Origin: Lactarius indigo
Lineage: Eukaryota > Basidiomycota > Agaricomycetes > Russulales > Russulaceae
Assembly: GCA_025766275.1 (NCBI GenBank)
Contig: JAFKAC010000011.1
Span: 1,178,001 to 1,242,000 of the forward strand
DNA length: 64,000 bases
Reading direction: 5' to 3'
Shown piece by piece: positions 1 through 12,217 of this stretch (position 1 is its first letter; every line of letters starts with the position of its first letter). The translations under genes were made by a program, and so were the position numbers. Below the pieces are notes generated by a model that saw only the letters and a list, made by a program, of their open reading frames with translations, was not told the origin of the DNA and searched no databases.

Positions 1-46
1 TAGTGCTGTGGACCGATGGGTAAATTGGGTCCATTATGGTGCATGA
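1..46 (+). CDS. C-terminal end of a CHAT-domain protein (partial)
   Basis: Bases 2-46 read as fifteen codons ending RWVNWVHYGA and a TGA stop. The same tail (RWVNWVHYGT, stop) closes the broken CHAT gene at 6009-6054, and mushroom TPR-CHAT proteins commonly end in a similar Arg-Trp-Val-x-x-Val/Ile-His motif. CHAT proteins are caspase-like peptidases related to separase, often joined to TPR repeats, with proposed roles in programmed cell death or self-defence. Only the tail is inside the window, so whether this copy is intact cannot be judged. The assignment rests on similarity to the internal relic and on family knowledge. Confidence 0.6.
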   Translation, partial: SAVDRWVNWVHYGA

Positions 47-2147
47 AGTTAACGGCCGCTTGTGGTACTCCAAGAATACGCTTTTTTGAACTTGCACAGA
101 ATTAGCTCCAAAGTTTACTTTTCCTTATTGACTACGATCCTCAAAGCATAAGGCTGCATCAAGTTTCGGTAGTTCTTTGTGTTCGGTGAATTACCAGTAT
201 GGCCTGGTAGACGACCAACGTGCACCCCAGGGTCTTGATGCGACATTGCATATGGTGAATTTCGAGGTCCTCGTGTGACCGTCTACAGCTGTTTTCATAA
301 CATATGGCGGGTCAGTTTTCGCGTAGCCTAGCGGTCATCCAAAACTCATGAGCGGGGCTCGTAGTTAAGTGGACAGGAGAATTGGGCTATCATACAGAAT
401 TGGGGTTATAGAATAGTTATTTGTGTTGACATGCTCAGCAGCTTACTCCCTTCCGTTGTCGTCCCTTCCAATCCCTCAATAATGGTCCGGTACTCCAAGG
501 AGTTGGCCTTATCAATGTCGCATTGGGGACTGTGTGACTCAGATAATCCATGAGCTCACTGGAATCAGTATACGGTCGTTCGAGAGATACCGCCAAGCAC
601 CTGGCTGTCTGACGACCGTGGGATAGTTGACGAATCCACCTCACATGACGCGACGTTGCCCCAAGTGTTGCCCTGTCAACATGATCCTCCCTGTCTTGCT
701 CCTCGTCCAACACGGTCCTCCCGTTCACCAATCCTTTAAGTTTTGTGTTGCATGCACGAACAGTGCTGAGCAGTTTCCAATCCCCCTCTAGCTCTTGTAA
801 TATGTACTTTCAATATGTTTACTCCTTCCTTTCCCATTGAAATCAAATTTTTGTCAGCAGAGACTAAGTTGCCTTAAGTAAATTCTTTTTTAATTATTAT
901 GATTTATTTTTGTGGGAAGAAAATTCGGCATGGTCACCGAGATGCCCATTCAGACTATGCCTGTAAGCGAAAAATGGTCGCGACTCGACAGATGTTTTGA
1001 AAACAGCTGTAAAAGCGACTCTGAGGACACTGCCAAACGTCCTTGACCCTATTTGAGGGTTTGGTATCCCAAGGTCCTTGCCCTCAGACGGGATTTACTC
1101 AAAGTTGGCCAAACGTTCAATTGACCTGGCAAAATAGCCCCCAAATAAGGCTGCCATGTGGTCAACTCAGTGTGGGTCGTGCGAACCCGGCTTTAGGGTC
1201 CGGGGTGAATTGGTAGGGGAGTCTTTGACGTGATCGTTCCTCTTTTTCGTGCTGCTATCTATTCACCTAATGCGCAAGCTCTCAGCTGGTTCAAGAACAC
1301 TTTTATTTCGCCCGCACGCCACGCACAGTAATTCCAAGAGATCTACGGTGGGACCCTATGTTTTCTGACTTTCATGAGCCTGCTCCAGGAAGGCCTCACC
1401 TACCCGTTGTGACTTCGGCGCCTTGGAAACGTAAACCCGTCATCCCCGATCTAGAGGCACAAGAGCTACTACACTTCGACAATGTTTACTCCCCTGTACC
1501 AGGCGCCAGCCCCTTCCCTCTCGGTGCTATACCGAACCTAAAACGGAGAGTTGGGCAGTGACCCTCGAAGATTGACACTAGAGCTTCGGGACGAGCCTTG
1601 GGGTGAGTAAAGGCCACGTTCCAAACGACTCTGTCAAATGTGCGGATTAGAACACGAGCGATAACAATTCGCTCAAAGACACGCAGTGAGATACTTTGCG
1701 AACAGGACTAAATTCATCTAGTACTAATATTGTAAGTACAAGTCGAACCTAGTACCAAGTGAGGAGGCAACATTTGTGAATACATTTTAAGGCTACAGTT
1801 CATTCTGTTAGCGAAAACAGTCGTGCCCATGAAATTTCGAGAAAAGTACAGTCACGAATAATACATGGTAACATGCACACATCATTGACTTGTTTGAGGT
1901 CGCAATCGCATAATCTGGAAAAAATATAGAATGCACAGGCAATCGGAATAAATCATACATTCTCCCAAGGCGCCGAAAAAAGTGGTGGAGTTGCACAAAG
2001 TCTGGAGACATGGCGTGGGACGCGCGCACGTAACCCCCGCATACGCCTCTGGTGTCAAAACACCCGCCAGTCTCGGTCTAACCAACATGGTATACCGTAA
2101 TAGATGTTCTTTCCCCCGGTCTCTATCGGCGCACATGGTCAGTTCTC
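47..2147. other. Intergenic stretch, no gene recognised
   Basis: I see only short open frames on both strands with no recognisable domain. AT-rich patches occur near 820-910. The first part is probably the 3' flank of the CHAT gene and the last part the 3' flank of the F-box gene on the minus strand. Confidence 0.5.
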
Positions 2148-3781
2148 TCAGACATGAAGGAGCATGGAACAACGTACTGTCCGTGAGACCATAACGATCC
2201 ACTCCCTATCTGCCACGACCTGTACTACGTGTTTCAAAAATAGACCATCTGCTATGAGCATGCGAAATGGCAAGTGGGTCCTGACTTCGCCTTCTATCCA
2301 GTGTTCGCCAAACAGTTTAGTTGAGGGTGGTCCGAGGGAACTTGAAGAAGGGTTGTAGGGAATCGACGCCTCGGACATCTTCATGTACCGTGCGCGGAGA
2401 GGGTCATAATCGTGGACTACCAAAAAAGGCGCATAGCTTGTGATCCAGAAAGGACCGGCAGGCCTTGGCAGAGTACAATTTCCAAAGGGGCGAATACGTG
2501 TGCCGGCAGGGCCCCAGTCGGCCCAAGGCACGTGACGCACTCCAGAGTGGGCGACAGAGAGGAGCGCCCCGATACTGATAATCATGGAATACTGGCAAAC
2601 GTCGTCTCCATAACCGAGGGTGAGCGCAATAGTTCCAGCTCTGTAGGGACAGAAGGGAAACGATTGTCCCCGAGATGTTTGAGATCTTGTTCGATCCTGA
2701 GGCTTCGAAGTCCGTATCCACTCCATACCGCTCGTGAACACAGAAATGGGGTTGGTGTACTTGAAAATTGGTAACCTGAGGAAACACAAGGAGTGTAGGC
2801 ATGGTTGTCGAGATTCGAACTGGAGCTTGCAAATTTCTATACTGTTCGTGGCGCACTTTATCAGGGCAATTAGGCTATTGTCCGGATCAATGACTACAAC
2901 CCTCACGGCCCCCAACAGATGACGAAGCTATGGAATTCTGCTCGAATTTCGGATGACACTGAAACGGCTCTGAAGTACCACTCACTCGTGTAATCATCCC
3001 TGTTTTCCACGAGATTACAGAGAAGGTACTGCGGGCCCACATTTCATCCACCGCTGTCATCAGGAGATAATCCCCCAGAACTTCCACCTCTGGTTTTTTA
3101 CAGCAGAATACAGTGTGAATGGGGGGATAAATTGTGCACCTCAATGCGAGGGGATGATGGGCACCCGTTGTGAACTCTGCGAAAGAAACCGCATGGCTGT
3201 ACTGTTCACTTCTGCAGGGGAAAGTTTGGATCAGAAAGATGTTCTACTCGCTAAAGTATTGAAATGATTAAGAACCTGATGGAGACGACCAAGTTATGGT
3301 CTACAGCAAACACGATGTCAGAGAGCGGGCGGATAGCTCCCAACGAGATGTGCGTCCAAGGTGCTTCCGCATTTGGCCGGGTGAAATTTGAATACAGGTC
3401 TAAATATCCGTACTGTGTAGTATCCGTCACTGCTTTGTAGATTAGATATCCATCCTGAAGGATGTAGCAACGGGGATGAGACTCTTCGTTAGTTAGAAAC
3501 CGAGTGAACTCGTTGAGCTGCAGATTGTTCCACGCGGTTTCGTGATGTTTCAGAAGTGCGACACGGTCACACAGAGAGAAATCGGGAAGGGAGAGGTCTT
3601 CAAGGAGATTGATTTCGGTATGCAGGAAATACTGAAGGGAGACACTGCCAGAGATGACATCACGAAATCTGCGGCATGTGTGCTGGACTGACAACAAGTC
3701 TTCAACCTGTAGGTGAGCAAATATCCGAATGAGTAGTTCTGTTGGAAGTTCGAGGAGGGTATCGGAGGAGTTGGTAGACAT
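2148..3781 (-). CDS. F-box domain protein, three exons
   Basis: The protein starts with a typical F-box (LELPTELLIRIFAHL, then a VQHTCRRFRDVI segment, about residues 9-45), which would bind Skp1 in an SCF ubiquitin ligase. The rest matches the long C-terminal region of mushroom F-box proteins of this class: a SWKTGMI motif in exon 2 and a VPWADWGPAGTR motif followed by VRTHLPFR in exon 3. The exons I infer are 3276-3781, 2986-3211 and 2148-2927. Their splice sites are GT-AG, the phases agree, and the joined frame is 1512 nt (503 aa). The introns are 64 and 58 nt. The substrate is unknown. The gene lies alone, with a related F-box gene about 3.2 kb away in the same orientation. The last residues could change if a terminal intron was missed. 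Confidence 0.75.
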
Positions 3782-4869
3782 AGAGGAAGGTCGTGGTGAA
3801 ACCGGGTGGTGATCCTGAGGACACCAACATTGATATGGAACTGCGTATCGAAGTCGTCACTCATCGTGTCGACAACTAGCACGGCAGGTATACGACCCCT
3901 CACGTCTTTCCTAGCTGCGGGCCTGCGGCGTAGTACAGGCTCGGTTGTGCTTTCAAGCTCTTAGATTAGATGATAAGAATGAGAACGATTCTGGTCCAGC
4001 AACGCAGCGCCGCAGTCCCGTCGACGTGAGAAGACTCACACGTCTGCTTTTGCATCTAGTTGATTTCATCTGCGTGGTGCGGCTGCGCATCGGAATGCAC
4101 CACCTAGGACGTCTTGGTTGGGCATGCATCGATAGGCGTCGGCCGTAATGCTCGTGAGTGATTCACAGGGTGTCAGCTCTCCGAATTATTGTCGTTGAGA
4201 GCTGAGAGTATCGGTCTATGGTGCCATGTCGCAGACTGTCACAACTACTTTTGAGCGTCTGAACAGCGGCGGAATTGGCCGGCGAAAATTTGGATTCCTG
4301 ATGGGTCTGGTGGTGCACAATGAGGAGTTAGGTAGCAGCACAGTAGTTTGTGCTTACACTTTCGAGACATCGAAGAAAAACATGCCAAAAACAGTTACAT
4401 CAGGGGACTAGTATCCGGAAAGGAGCATTGGGTGAAGGCATGTCAGGGTGGATTAGATGCAAAATGGGCTCAATTCCAAGTCAAAACATTCAGCTCACGG
4501 TGCTACACATCGCATCGAAGGGTCCCTGACAGTCTTTGATTGCATCATCTCTCTCTTCGTGTTAAAATACTGGATTTATTATCTCGCAGAGATTGGTGGA
4601 TGGGATTTGTCATGAACAGCGGACTCATACCTATCCCGGTTGAGTGACGAGTGAAACCCCTGAGGGACTCAGAGGTGTGATCCCTTAACAGCGCATGCGA
4701 TGATGGGATGGCTGACAGATGTGTAAGTTGCACCTGAACGGCTTTCGCATTGGAGTTGCCACTGCCCTCTTCCGTGAACCGCTTCATCCCAAGCCGCTCA
4801 ACCACCCAAGAATAGCTGTCTGCGTGTAGTGTTCACGATGACAACCTGATTTTTGTAACAGGAAAAATT
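3782..4869. other. Intergenic stretch, no gene recognised
   Basis: This stretch contains the upstream flank of the minus-strand F-box gene. Several 60-90 codon open frames occur on both strands, but none has a recognisable motif or plausible splice continuation. I treat them as chance. Confidence 0.45.
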
Positions 4870-5470
4870 CCGCAAAGTGTTCTAAAAGAAATCCTTCCTG
4901 GGGGTGTCCTTCTTGTGATGTTCGATATTTATCGACTAAACGCTCAGGAGCACTTACGGCTTGGAGGACGCCCGTGGGAACGGCATAGGCTTGCCCACGT
5001 GTGCCAAAGATGGCGGCCCGGGTCTGTCATATTACCGTCGTCTCAGCTTTTGGGTTTAAAAACTATCTGCATATACAGCAAGCCTGTCATTGAGATTCTG
5101 AACCCCTATCAGCTGCCGGTCTTTCTTATCTTCATATAATATGGGGGATTCCCAGGACCGAGTTCTCTAACTGTTGGGGACCAACATGGCGTCATTGCTG
5201 CGCTCGGTCATCACCTCGCGTTGCGAATATTGTACAAGCACTTGGATTAGCAAATCTCGCCCACGGTCGAGTTATGCGAAGGACTCTCCCCATCCATCGC
5301 TCATGTGGAGTGGCTTAACATCAGCACACCCATCATTTTCCCAGGCGGACTAGATGACATTGACTTTTCCCAACTTGAATTCATGGACCTTTTTTGTCAA
5401 TTCAATAATGTAAGGAGGCTTTGTTTAACGGGAGATTCTATATCGTACGTCGCTGTAACTTTTCAAGACA
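4870..5470 (+). pseudogene. Relic of an F-box/LRR-like gene
   Basis: From about 4886 the plus strand reads EILPGGVLLVMFDIYRLNAQ, followed by RLAHVCQRWR. This is the start of the large mushroom family of F-box-like proteins, which typically begin with a LPPEVLLEIFDFYR-like helix and an HVCRRWR motif. A second block at about 5305-5460 (VEWLNISTPIIF, then DFSQLEFMDLF) resembles the later leucine-rich part of the same family. Stops at about 5137 and around 5250 separate the blocks and no intron rescues the frame. I call it a decayed gene. A short intron-rich gene cannot be fully excluded. Confidence 0.55.
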
Positions 5471-5499
5471 ACCGGATGCCTCACTTCCAGGTGTATGGG

Positions 5500-6054
5500 C
5501 AAAGATGGAAGTAGTTCAGGGCCTGCCGATCCCTGTGACCACTCTTTCGACTGCGCAGGCTACACGACCGGCTGTAGCCGGGGGCTTCCACAATCACCAC
5601 CTTGTCCATTTTGCATGTTATGCGACCCTGCAACTCGGAAAGCCGCTCGAGGCGGATATCAAATTGCATAGTGAGTGATCGACTCACCTTCCATGACATC
5701 GCGAACTCTTGATTGCCTCCCACCGAATATGCCTTTCTTTCGGCTTGCCATCCCGCAGAACTGGCGGACGGGGACGATCCTACCAAGGATTTTAACACCG
5801 GCACTGCTACACAATACCATGTATCCGGCAGCGTCGTTGGAACGATATGGGATATCATGATGGTCGATGCCGATGGCGGAAGGGAAATGTCTGCGTCCTT
5901 ATATCGGTATTTACTTGCGCGCGGCGGCAAGAGCCGTGACGTCCTCCTTGGCGAGAGATTGGCCAGGCATTGCGTGACTCCGTGCAGGTAATGAGGAGGA
6001 AAAAGCGTATGACGTTGGAGCGATGGGTAAATTGGGTTCACTATGGTACATGAA
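5500..6054 (+). pseudogene. Broken CHAT-domain protease gene (C-terminal part)
   Basis: The segment encodes a CHAT (caspase HetF-associated with TPRs) domain in pieces. The catalytic His region reads HHLVHFACYAT at about 5597-5630. The catalytic Cys region reads EYAFLSACHPAE at about 5720-5755, followed by a GSVVGTIWD strand and the family-type tail RWVNWVHYGT ending in TGA at 6052-6054. The pieces lie in different frames. There is a frameshift at about 5672-5676, a TGA at about 5707 where CGA (Arg) would fit the family, and another one-base shift at about 5963. No N-terminal TPR part is seen. The minus-strand open frame across this stretch is only a shadow. The same tail occurs at 1-46, so two CHAT copies lay within 6 kb. 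Confidence 0.72.
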
Positions 6055-6938
6055 AAGAGCCATTCGTAGAAAGCTTTCCAGATCATATTCTTTCCCTGTG
6101 TGATTGCAAGTATCAATAACCGATCTTCAGTCGCTCTTTCTGGTGGTGGAATTAGTTTATTTACCAAATCAAGTGCCAAACCAAGTGCCAAAGTACTGAC
6201 AGGCGCTGGAGAATCAATCACGTGATTTTCACCATCCCGGTTTGCTCAGACTCGGACAGACGCATCGTTTATAACCGCTACTACACCTGCTACCTCGGCA
6301 GAATGCCATCAACTGGGCATGTTTAGTAGATATAGAACTGTACGTTACCAGTCTCTGTCGTCTATTTGGAGAGTTTGGAGGCCTGCGACTATGACACTTC
6401 CCCCCAATATGCTCCTTAAGCAAGGAATGAGCCTTGCCTCGACCCGATTACTAGCAACAACCCGGCGATTCCGGCAGTGTCAGGCGAGCGAAACTGTTTT
6501 TCAGCCGGACAGGACCGGGCCGTAAGGCCGCGCGTGAAGTTCCACGCGTCGCTCGCTACCTGTCCCCACCTTACTTACGGTTCCATTTAGTGCAGCCTTG
6601 GAAAAGTGAACCCAGCACATACCTGGCGGTATGAACTCCGCGTGAACTGTTGGCGCGCCAAATCCAAGTTCAAATAAAATCTCAAAACTCCACAACGGAC
6701 CCAAATCAGAATCACATAAGGACGCTAGTTCATATTTGGACCTACCTCGACGTCAGCCCCTCGAAGCCAATGAAGCGTCGGTACGAAGAACATAGGACCA
6801 CCGGTGTGCAGTGTATGAGAGGTGAAGTTGTCATGCATAGCCAGGTACCCGGAAAGAAAAGTGAGGGAAAGAGAAGTCCTGTATCATATCATAGCATCAG
6901 ATGGATATCTATCACCCCTTCATCATCCCCGCGCTGGA
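6055..6938. other. Intergenic stretch, no gene recognised
   Basis: Only short overlapping open frames on both strands without recognisable motifs. It lies between the CHAT relic and the 3' end of the second F-box gene. Confidence 0.45.
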
Positions 6939-8647
6939 TCACAAGACAAGACAATGAGCGAAAATCGAGAGATAATGCACGACACACACCGTGATGCCCA
7001 CAATCCGCTCGTCGTCGATGAGTACCTCGTGGTACCCGTACCGCTTCTCGCTCGTCGCCTCGCAGTAAGGAAGCGAGGAGACAATATCGTTCAAAAATTC
7101 ATCGCCCTTCTCGATCTTGCTCGACTCCGTGACCACCTTCAGCCGTCCCTTGCTCGAGGACGGGTTTTGGTTCCGAGCGAGCGCACGGCGCACGCGTTCC
7201 GGATGGAAATCACGAATGACAATCGGGTTTCCCGCCCCGACTTCGATCAGCATCGGGAAGAGCGCACTTCGCGAGCCTCCTGGCCGACAGGGCGCGAGGC
7301 CGTGCTCCCAGTCGGTCCAGCGAGTAACGGAGGGACCCCAGGCTTCCCAGGGGTGCTCTTGATTACCTCCGCGGATGGCGTACTCGTACAGGGAACAACG
7401 CCGGACCCAGAAGGAAACAGATCGGAGATAATCCAGGCCACCGACGACTTGTCGGAATCCGAGGGTGAAGCATAGTACCGTGGCATTGGGATCGCTCACG
7501 AAGTGGAGACGATGGGAGCGTGTGAGAAGATCCCGCGAAGGAACGACTTGGTCGCCCTGGCACTCAACCATTATACAAGTTATTCCACGCTGCAAGGCGG
7601 GTAAAACGAGCACACTGTGTGTAACCAATATAGGGGTATCGCCAGGAGTGATTCGGCACAACTCGAGAGCATTTCCTTGCTTCTGTACGAGGACGAGGGT
7701 ATCCTCTGATAGAAATGTGACTTGGGGGAAGTAGGTGCTAGGTGGGCTGCGACGCAACTTGAATGTCGTCAGGCATGGCTCTCGCAGAGGAAAACGTGCG
7801 TACACAATGGACGGTGCCCTCTCTCCAGTCAATGAGGTGGATTTCATCGAACTCACAGCTCCATACGTGACATGTGAGAATGACAAGGTAATTTCCGGCT
7901 ATCTCCGCGTCTAGGGTGCATCCTAGAAGGAATCGTGATTTGAGAAAGACATCGATTTGTGGGCTCTTCGCGAGGGGGTGTGCAGTCGACTTAGAGAGCG
8001 TGAGTATGCGAACATCGAGGGTGATGGTGGGGGGGCGAGGACGAATGTCGCATGAAAAGTGCTCAGCATCCGCTAGCTCGCCTCTGTCAACGCAAATATC
8101 CAATCAGTCGACACAGAACGCGCCACGTAGAAGGAAGGACGCACGTAGATATCATCACAACAAGATTATACTCATCTGCGAATGCGAATGCATGTAATAA
8201 CCCCTCCCTCACTAGAGTCAAATTTCCGAATTCGATAGAACGAATGGGAAGTGCGCGAGGTAGACAAGAGAGATCGGAGTGTGCATAGACAACCGGATCA
8301 GCGTCAGTGACGATGAGGTGCCCATTGTGTAAAGATCCAATGAGTGGAGACCAGATATCCAAGTCGAATGTGACGCGCGCGGTCTTCTCGGGAATATCAA
8401 GGTCCTCCCAGGCTTTCTCCCAGCGACGCAATTTCTCGATGCGTTCAGGGAAGGTAAGTCCGGGGGTTAATGGGTCATACACACCGGTCCTGCCAGCTTC
8501 TTTGAGATACTTGAGTAGAACGGAATTCTTGATGACACTGTTAAGATGGCGGCAGGACACCTCGCACGAGATGATGTCCTTGAAGGAAAGGTATGAGATG
8601 ATCTGGACCAAGAGCTCTGGCGAAAGAGTGAGGAGCCGGGATAGCAT
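6939..8647 (-). CDS. F-box domain protein, three exons
   Basis: The N-terminus reads LSPELLVQIISYLSF, then CEVSCRHLN, an F-box of about 40 residues expected to recruit Skp1 in an SCF ubiquitin ligase. The remainder resembles the first F-box gene in layout: an EYNLVVMI segment at the first splice site, an IDWREGTV motif in exon 2, and a long third exon with AWGPSVTRW and an EFLNDIVSSLPYC stretch near the end. The exons I infer are 8145-8647, 7804-8083 and 6939-7757, separated by introns of 61 and 46 nt. The joined frame is 1602 nt (533 aa) with consistent phases. An alternative donor nine bases upstream (7812/7811) would also keep frame. No defect is visible. The substrate is unknown. Confidence 0.78.
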
Positions 8648-9279
8648 GCTCGTAGTAGTTGGGGGTCAAACGATAGCTGAGCGCCTACTCGGGACACAGC
8701 ACCTTCCTACTTCCGACGTTCCCATCGGGCAACTTAAGGGGACAGAAATACTGCTAACAGCAGATCGAATCGTCCTATCCCGAAAGGGCTACTTGCTTTA
8801 TTGTTTTGTGGATTTGAATATCGTGTTCTGTTATCGCACAAACATTCTAAGTTCTCTTGGATTTGGTGATCAGTCTGCGCACGGGGGACCACAAGGAAAA
8901 GTCGCAACTGCACCTGGAGCTTGGTGCCGCGGACCGCGGACCGAGAATAACTCCGAAGCTTGCCCGAACTTCGCCACCGCATCCTTCCCGCCACCATCCG
9001 CCACCCCGCCACAACCTGAAACCCACGAATGTGACCGGCGCTGATAGCCCAGACAATGCAGCAGGGCATGGCATGTTCCGCAATTGTGGCGGTCCTGAAT
9101 CGTCAATTATGGCACGAGCGCGTTTATATCCTTGGAACATGATGGTTTCGACGACACTGCCCTATTACCCCCCCTGCTAGCCACCATCACTTCAATTCCG
9201 ATTGTCTAGCGTCCTAGTCCCAGATGTTTGTGCGTTCTTCCCACTTTGTCTTTGCTTCTGATCTGACCTGTTCTCCAAC
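8648..9279. other. Intergenic stretch, no gene recognised
   Basis: Upstream flank of the minus-strand F-box gene and upstream flank of the Ras-like relic. Open frames here are short, and some are proline/glycine-rich by chance around 8900-9060. Confidence 0.4.
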
Positions 9280-10149
9280 GGGCAGCCAGATTGTGACGTT
9301 GCAATTGGCTATAATCTTTTAGTTGTTGGGGCCACAGGTAGACTACCTTTCCGCATCAACAGGTGAATCCCTCATAACCCCCTTCGTTCAGATGCCGGAG
9401 TGCATGACATGGTTACCACATACTTGGAAGAGCCGACAACTGCTAGATTACCCCCGTCATTCCTACGTCTGTAGAACTCGCATAATACTTGGCGCAGCCA
9501 TCTCACGAATGCGGCCAGGTTCCAATCAGAAACCCGTTAGGCTGGCGAACAACCGTCTTATCGTCTTAGATATTATCGAGAGGCCAGGTGATATATTTCG
9601 AGAGTGTTGTGGGTGAGAACGTTACCTTCGACGGGGTCTTTTGTGGCTAAATGGAACCATATTCAGGGACTTGGTGCGGTGTCACGGTGTACTTCTCGTC
9701 TATACTCCAACCTCTGCGGCCTCCTTTCAGTATGTTGTCCGGTTCCACGAACAAATGATCAGATCCAAATGGAGATCTCTGCCTGTGGTGCTCTTCGCGA
9801 ACATCCCCCCGAGGCGTGGAGTCAAGCAGGTCCACGGATGCAGTGATTCGCCCGAATTCATCTATATATGACCCGGATTCTGACTTTCTCTCTCAATTCA
9901 GACGGCCGCAGCTTTGCCGATGCGCATGCAATTCCGTTTATCGAGGCTTTACCCAGTCGCCCATCGCCCGTCCCGTTCACGGCCCTACTAGATTCGGTCC
10001 GCCGGTACCACGAAGCGTCGACCTCTCCCACATCCTTCGGAGAGGGAGTCATAGACTTTTTTACAGTTGCGGCAGCCAAAGTGTCTCATGCTGCCCGGTC
10101 GCACTTTCCCACCTTTCCCACTCCACACGCATCTGGCCGCACGGCTTAA
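9280..10149 (+). pseudogene. Ras-like small GTPase, degenerate
   Basis: Several Ras landmarks occur in order: YNLLVVGATG near 9305-9335 (beta-1/P-loop position), ESLITPFVQ at about 9364-9390, NNRLIVLDIIERPGD at about 9549-9590 (switch II position), GVLLVYTPTSAASF at about 9680-9725, PVVLFAN at about 9783-9803 and FADAHAIPFIEA at about 9914-9950. Introns at 9613-9666 and 9843-9901 (GT-AG, 54 and 59 nt) join the pieces in frame. The P-loop lacks the GKS/T, the DTAGQ motif reads ERPGD, the NKxD motif reads NIPP, and no CaaX box is seen before the TAA at 10147. It is therefore either a pseudogene or a GTP-independent relative. The N-terminal exon structure is unclear. Confidence 0.5.
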
Positions 10150-10971
10150 TCGGGAGCCATCCCATCCCACGGTACAGCAGCTTCGTCCGCTTCTTATTTT
10201 GCGCGAGTCGTTTACGATGCATTCCGCTAGTTAGGAAATCCGCCACTAATTTATTACAGAGTTAAAAACGTTAACCTAATGTCTCTCATGGTTTCCCGAG
10301 GTCCCGAGAATGCGCGGGCTAAAAAGAGCTGTACCACCTGTTTGCTATAAATGTTATAAGACAGACCTACGAATATCCATCGGTTAACGTTTCGTCCGAT
10401 ACGACTTAAAGCGTTCTTTTTCCGCACTCTCGTAATCGTGAGAAGATCATGCTTTTTATGTCAAAGTTAATCTTGCGATCACCAATAAGATTCTAGATAA
10501 TGTGATACGCCCTATTACCGGAGCTACGGGCAACGATATCGTTTCTTGGAACGTCCAAGAGTTCTATGCCTATCACATGCCAGTGTTTCCTCGCCTTAGG
10601 TCACACTCGTGGTACTGTGCGAAACCATTCCTGGACGACGGTCACAACCCCATGCTTGACCCCATGAGTCCCGGCATCAGTAGTCTCCAAATTGTTGGCT
10701 CTTGGCTTACCTGGGTTTCCACAGCATATTCAAGTTTGCATGAGTTTTGCTTATTGACAAGGAGGACCGTCGATCCGCATGAATATCATCTGTCAGCTGA
10801 AGAAATGTATGTGCCCGCTAGCAACATTCTTGTGTTGCGCGAAACACGCTATCATTCGCCTGCGCAATCACGCCTCATGGGTCGTTAAATAACAGCAAGC
10901 GAACGACCCGTATGAAACGTTTCCCTTGTCCTTGATTTTCCATACCCTGATTTCTGAGTCCTCTGTGATCC
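10150..10971. other. Intergenic stretch, no gene recognised
   Basis: A 128-codon plus-strand frame (10502-10888) has no motif I recognise and no spliced neighbour. AT-rich DNA at 10250-10500 looks non-coding. The last part is the upstream region of the first membrane-protein gene. Confidence 0.4.
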
Positions 10972-12217
10972 ATGGCCGCATCAGTTCTCCAATACCTCCC
11001 TAGATTTCTTCCGGAAATCAAGATTAACCCCTTGCCTGAGCACATTTTCCTTTCCACAATCAAGGTGCTGCTTGTGCCTGCGATGGAACTCTCCCCCTCC
11101 CAGTGGGGCGCCGTCGGCGCGCTCATTCTTCTAACGAATTTCTCACCCACACTGCGCAAAGCTACGGTGCAGCTCTACGGCTATATATCATTAATCATCG
11201 GCTTGGAGATTGCCTTTATTAATTCCTACGTTTTAGTGAGTACTCCACACCATAACAACTCCTGTGCTCAGCTAATCTTTTCACAAAGCTTTGCTCATGG
11301 ATTTCTCCATCAACAACGCTGCAACCTTTGACGGTTGTCACCTTGAACCTCCTGAACAGCATCATTCCCGTTTTCACAGACTCGGTCATCCTCTTTCACC
11401 TCGTGAAGGAAAAGGCGTCCCAGTCGAACTCGCGGATTGAACTCATCCGCACGATGGGCACACCGGTCTTTCTCAAATTTGCGCGCCTCGTCAGCGCGGT
11501 GTTGTTCATACGGGCGAGCGCCGACTTCATATACGACTCACTTTCAACCACGAAGCTCGGTATTACCCCAGACTTTGCCGCAGTCGAAGCTGCGCGGACG
11601 CGGGGCGTCTACATGTCCTCTGGTTTCCAACTCTTTGACAACGTGTTAGTTTTTTTGGCTGCCGCATGTTGCGCAACATCGTTGACGTCATTACATGCAC
11701 TGGCAGGTTTTCTCTCGGCGTGTATTGGACGTATATCAACAAATTACGGGACCTCAGTGCTAGTGCTAGTACATGTCCGTTCACGTTTCCTCGTTCTTCG
11801 CTGTTATGCTGATACCCTAGTGGCCTCTCACCAGCCTCGCTGTCCCCGAAGAGCCTGTCTAACCTTGTCTGGACTTTCGGCTCACATTATATCCTCCCAA
11901 TCATCCTCAACGGCGCGCAGCTCACCATGGCATTCCTTATGCCTTCCAGTAATGCTGCAACGCTCATTGACTCGGCAAAAGTAGTCCTCAACATCGTGGG
12001 CGCCAGCGTGGCAGCCCTGCGCAAGCAAATCCCTGTCTTGGTGGCCAACACGCCGCCAGAGAAGAATGAGGACCTGTCACGTGTCGCAACAGAAGTCCCG
12101 GTCCCGCCGGCACCACCGCTGGACGTGGACAAAGTGGCGGCCACGCCCGTTTGGAACCCGGTCTCGGAGGAGACCGCAGACGTGACGGACAGCGAGACGA
12201 ACGAACCCGAGGCATAG
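10972..12217 (+). CDS. Multi-pass membrane protein of unknown function, copy 1
   Basis: The four exons I infer are 10972-11235, 11289-11644, 11707-11768 and 11835-12217. They are joined by 53-66 nt introns with GT-AG ends and give 354 aa. Hydrophobic segments occur at about residues 40-58, 65-90, 100-125, 145-165, 200-215 and 240-262. The tail after about residue 290 is hydrophilic, acidic and proline-rich and probably lies outside the membrane. The next gene (13342-14684) is a clear paralog. Exon 1 is 264 nt in both, introns 1 and 2 sit at homologous positions, and shared motifs include TPVFLKFAR or APVFLKFGR and an LTDSI or FTDSV stretch. I do not recognise the family. The third intron is the least certain, because several donor sites of the same phase exist. 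Confidence 0.68.

Noticed and set aside
2800..2830. A tRNA-like GTTCGAATC T-loop on the minus strand
   Set aside because: The flanking stem does not pair, no other arm is found, and the bases encode part of the F-box protein.
5481..6221. A 246-codon minus-strand open frame
   Set aside because: It is antisense to the CHAT motifs on the plus strand and has no motif of its own.
10502..10888. A 128-codon plus-strand frame starting in AT-rich DNA
   Set aside because: No motif, no neighbouring exon and no similarity to the nearby families.
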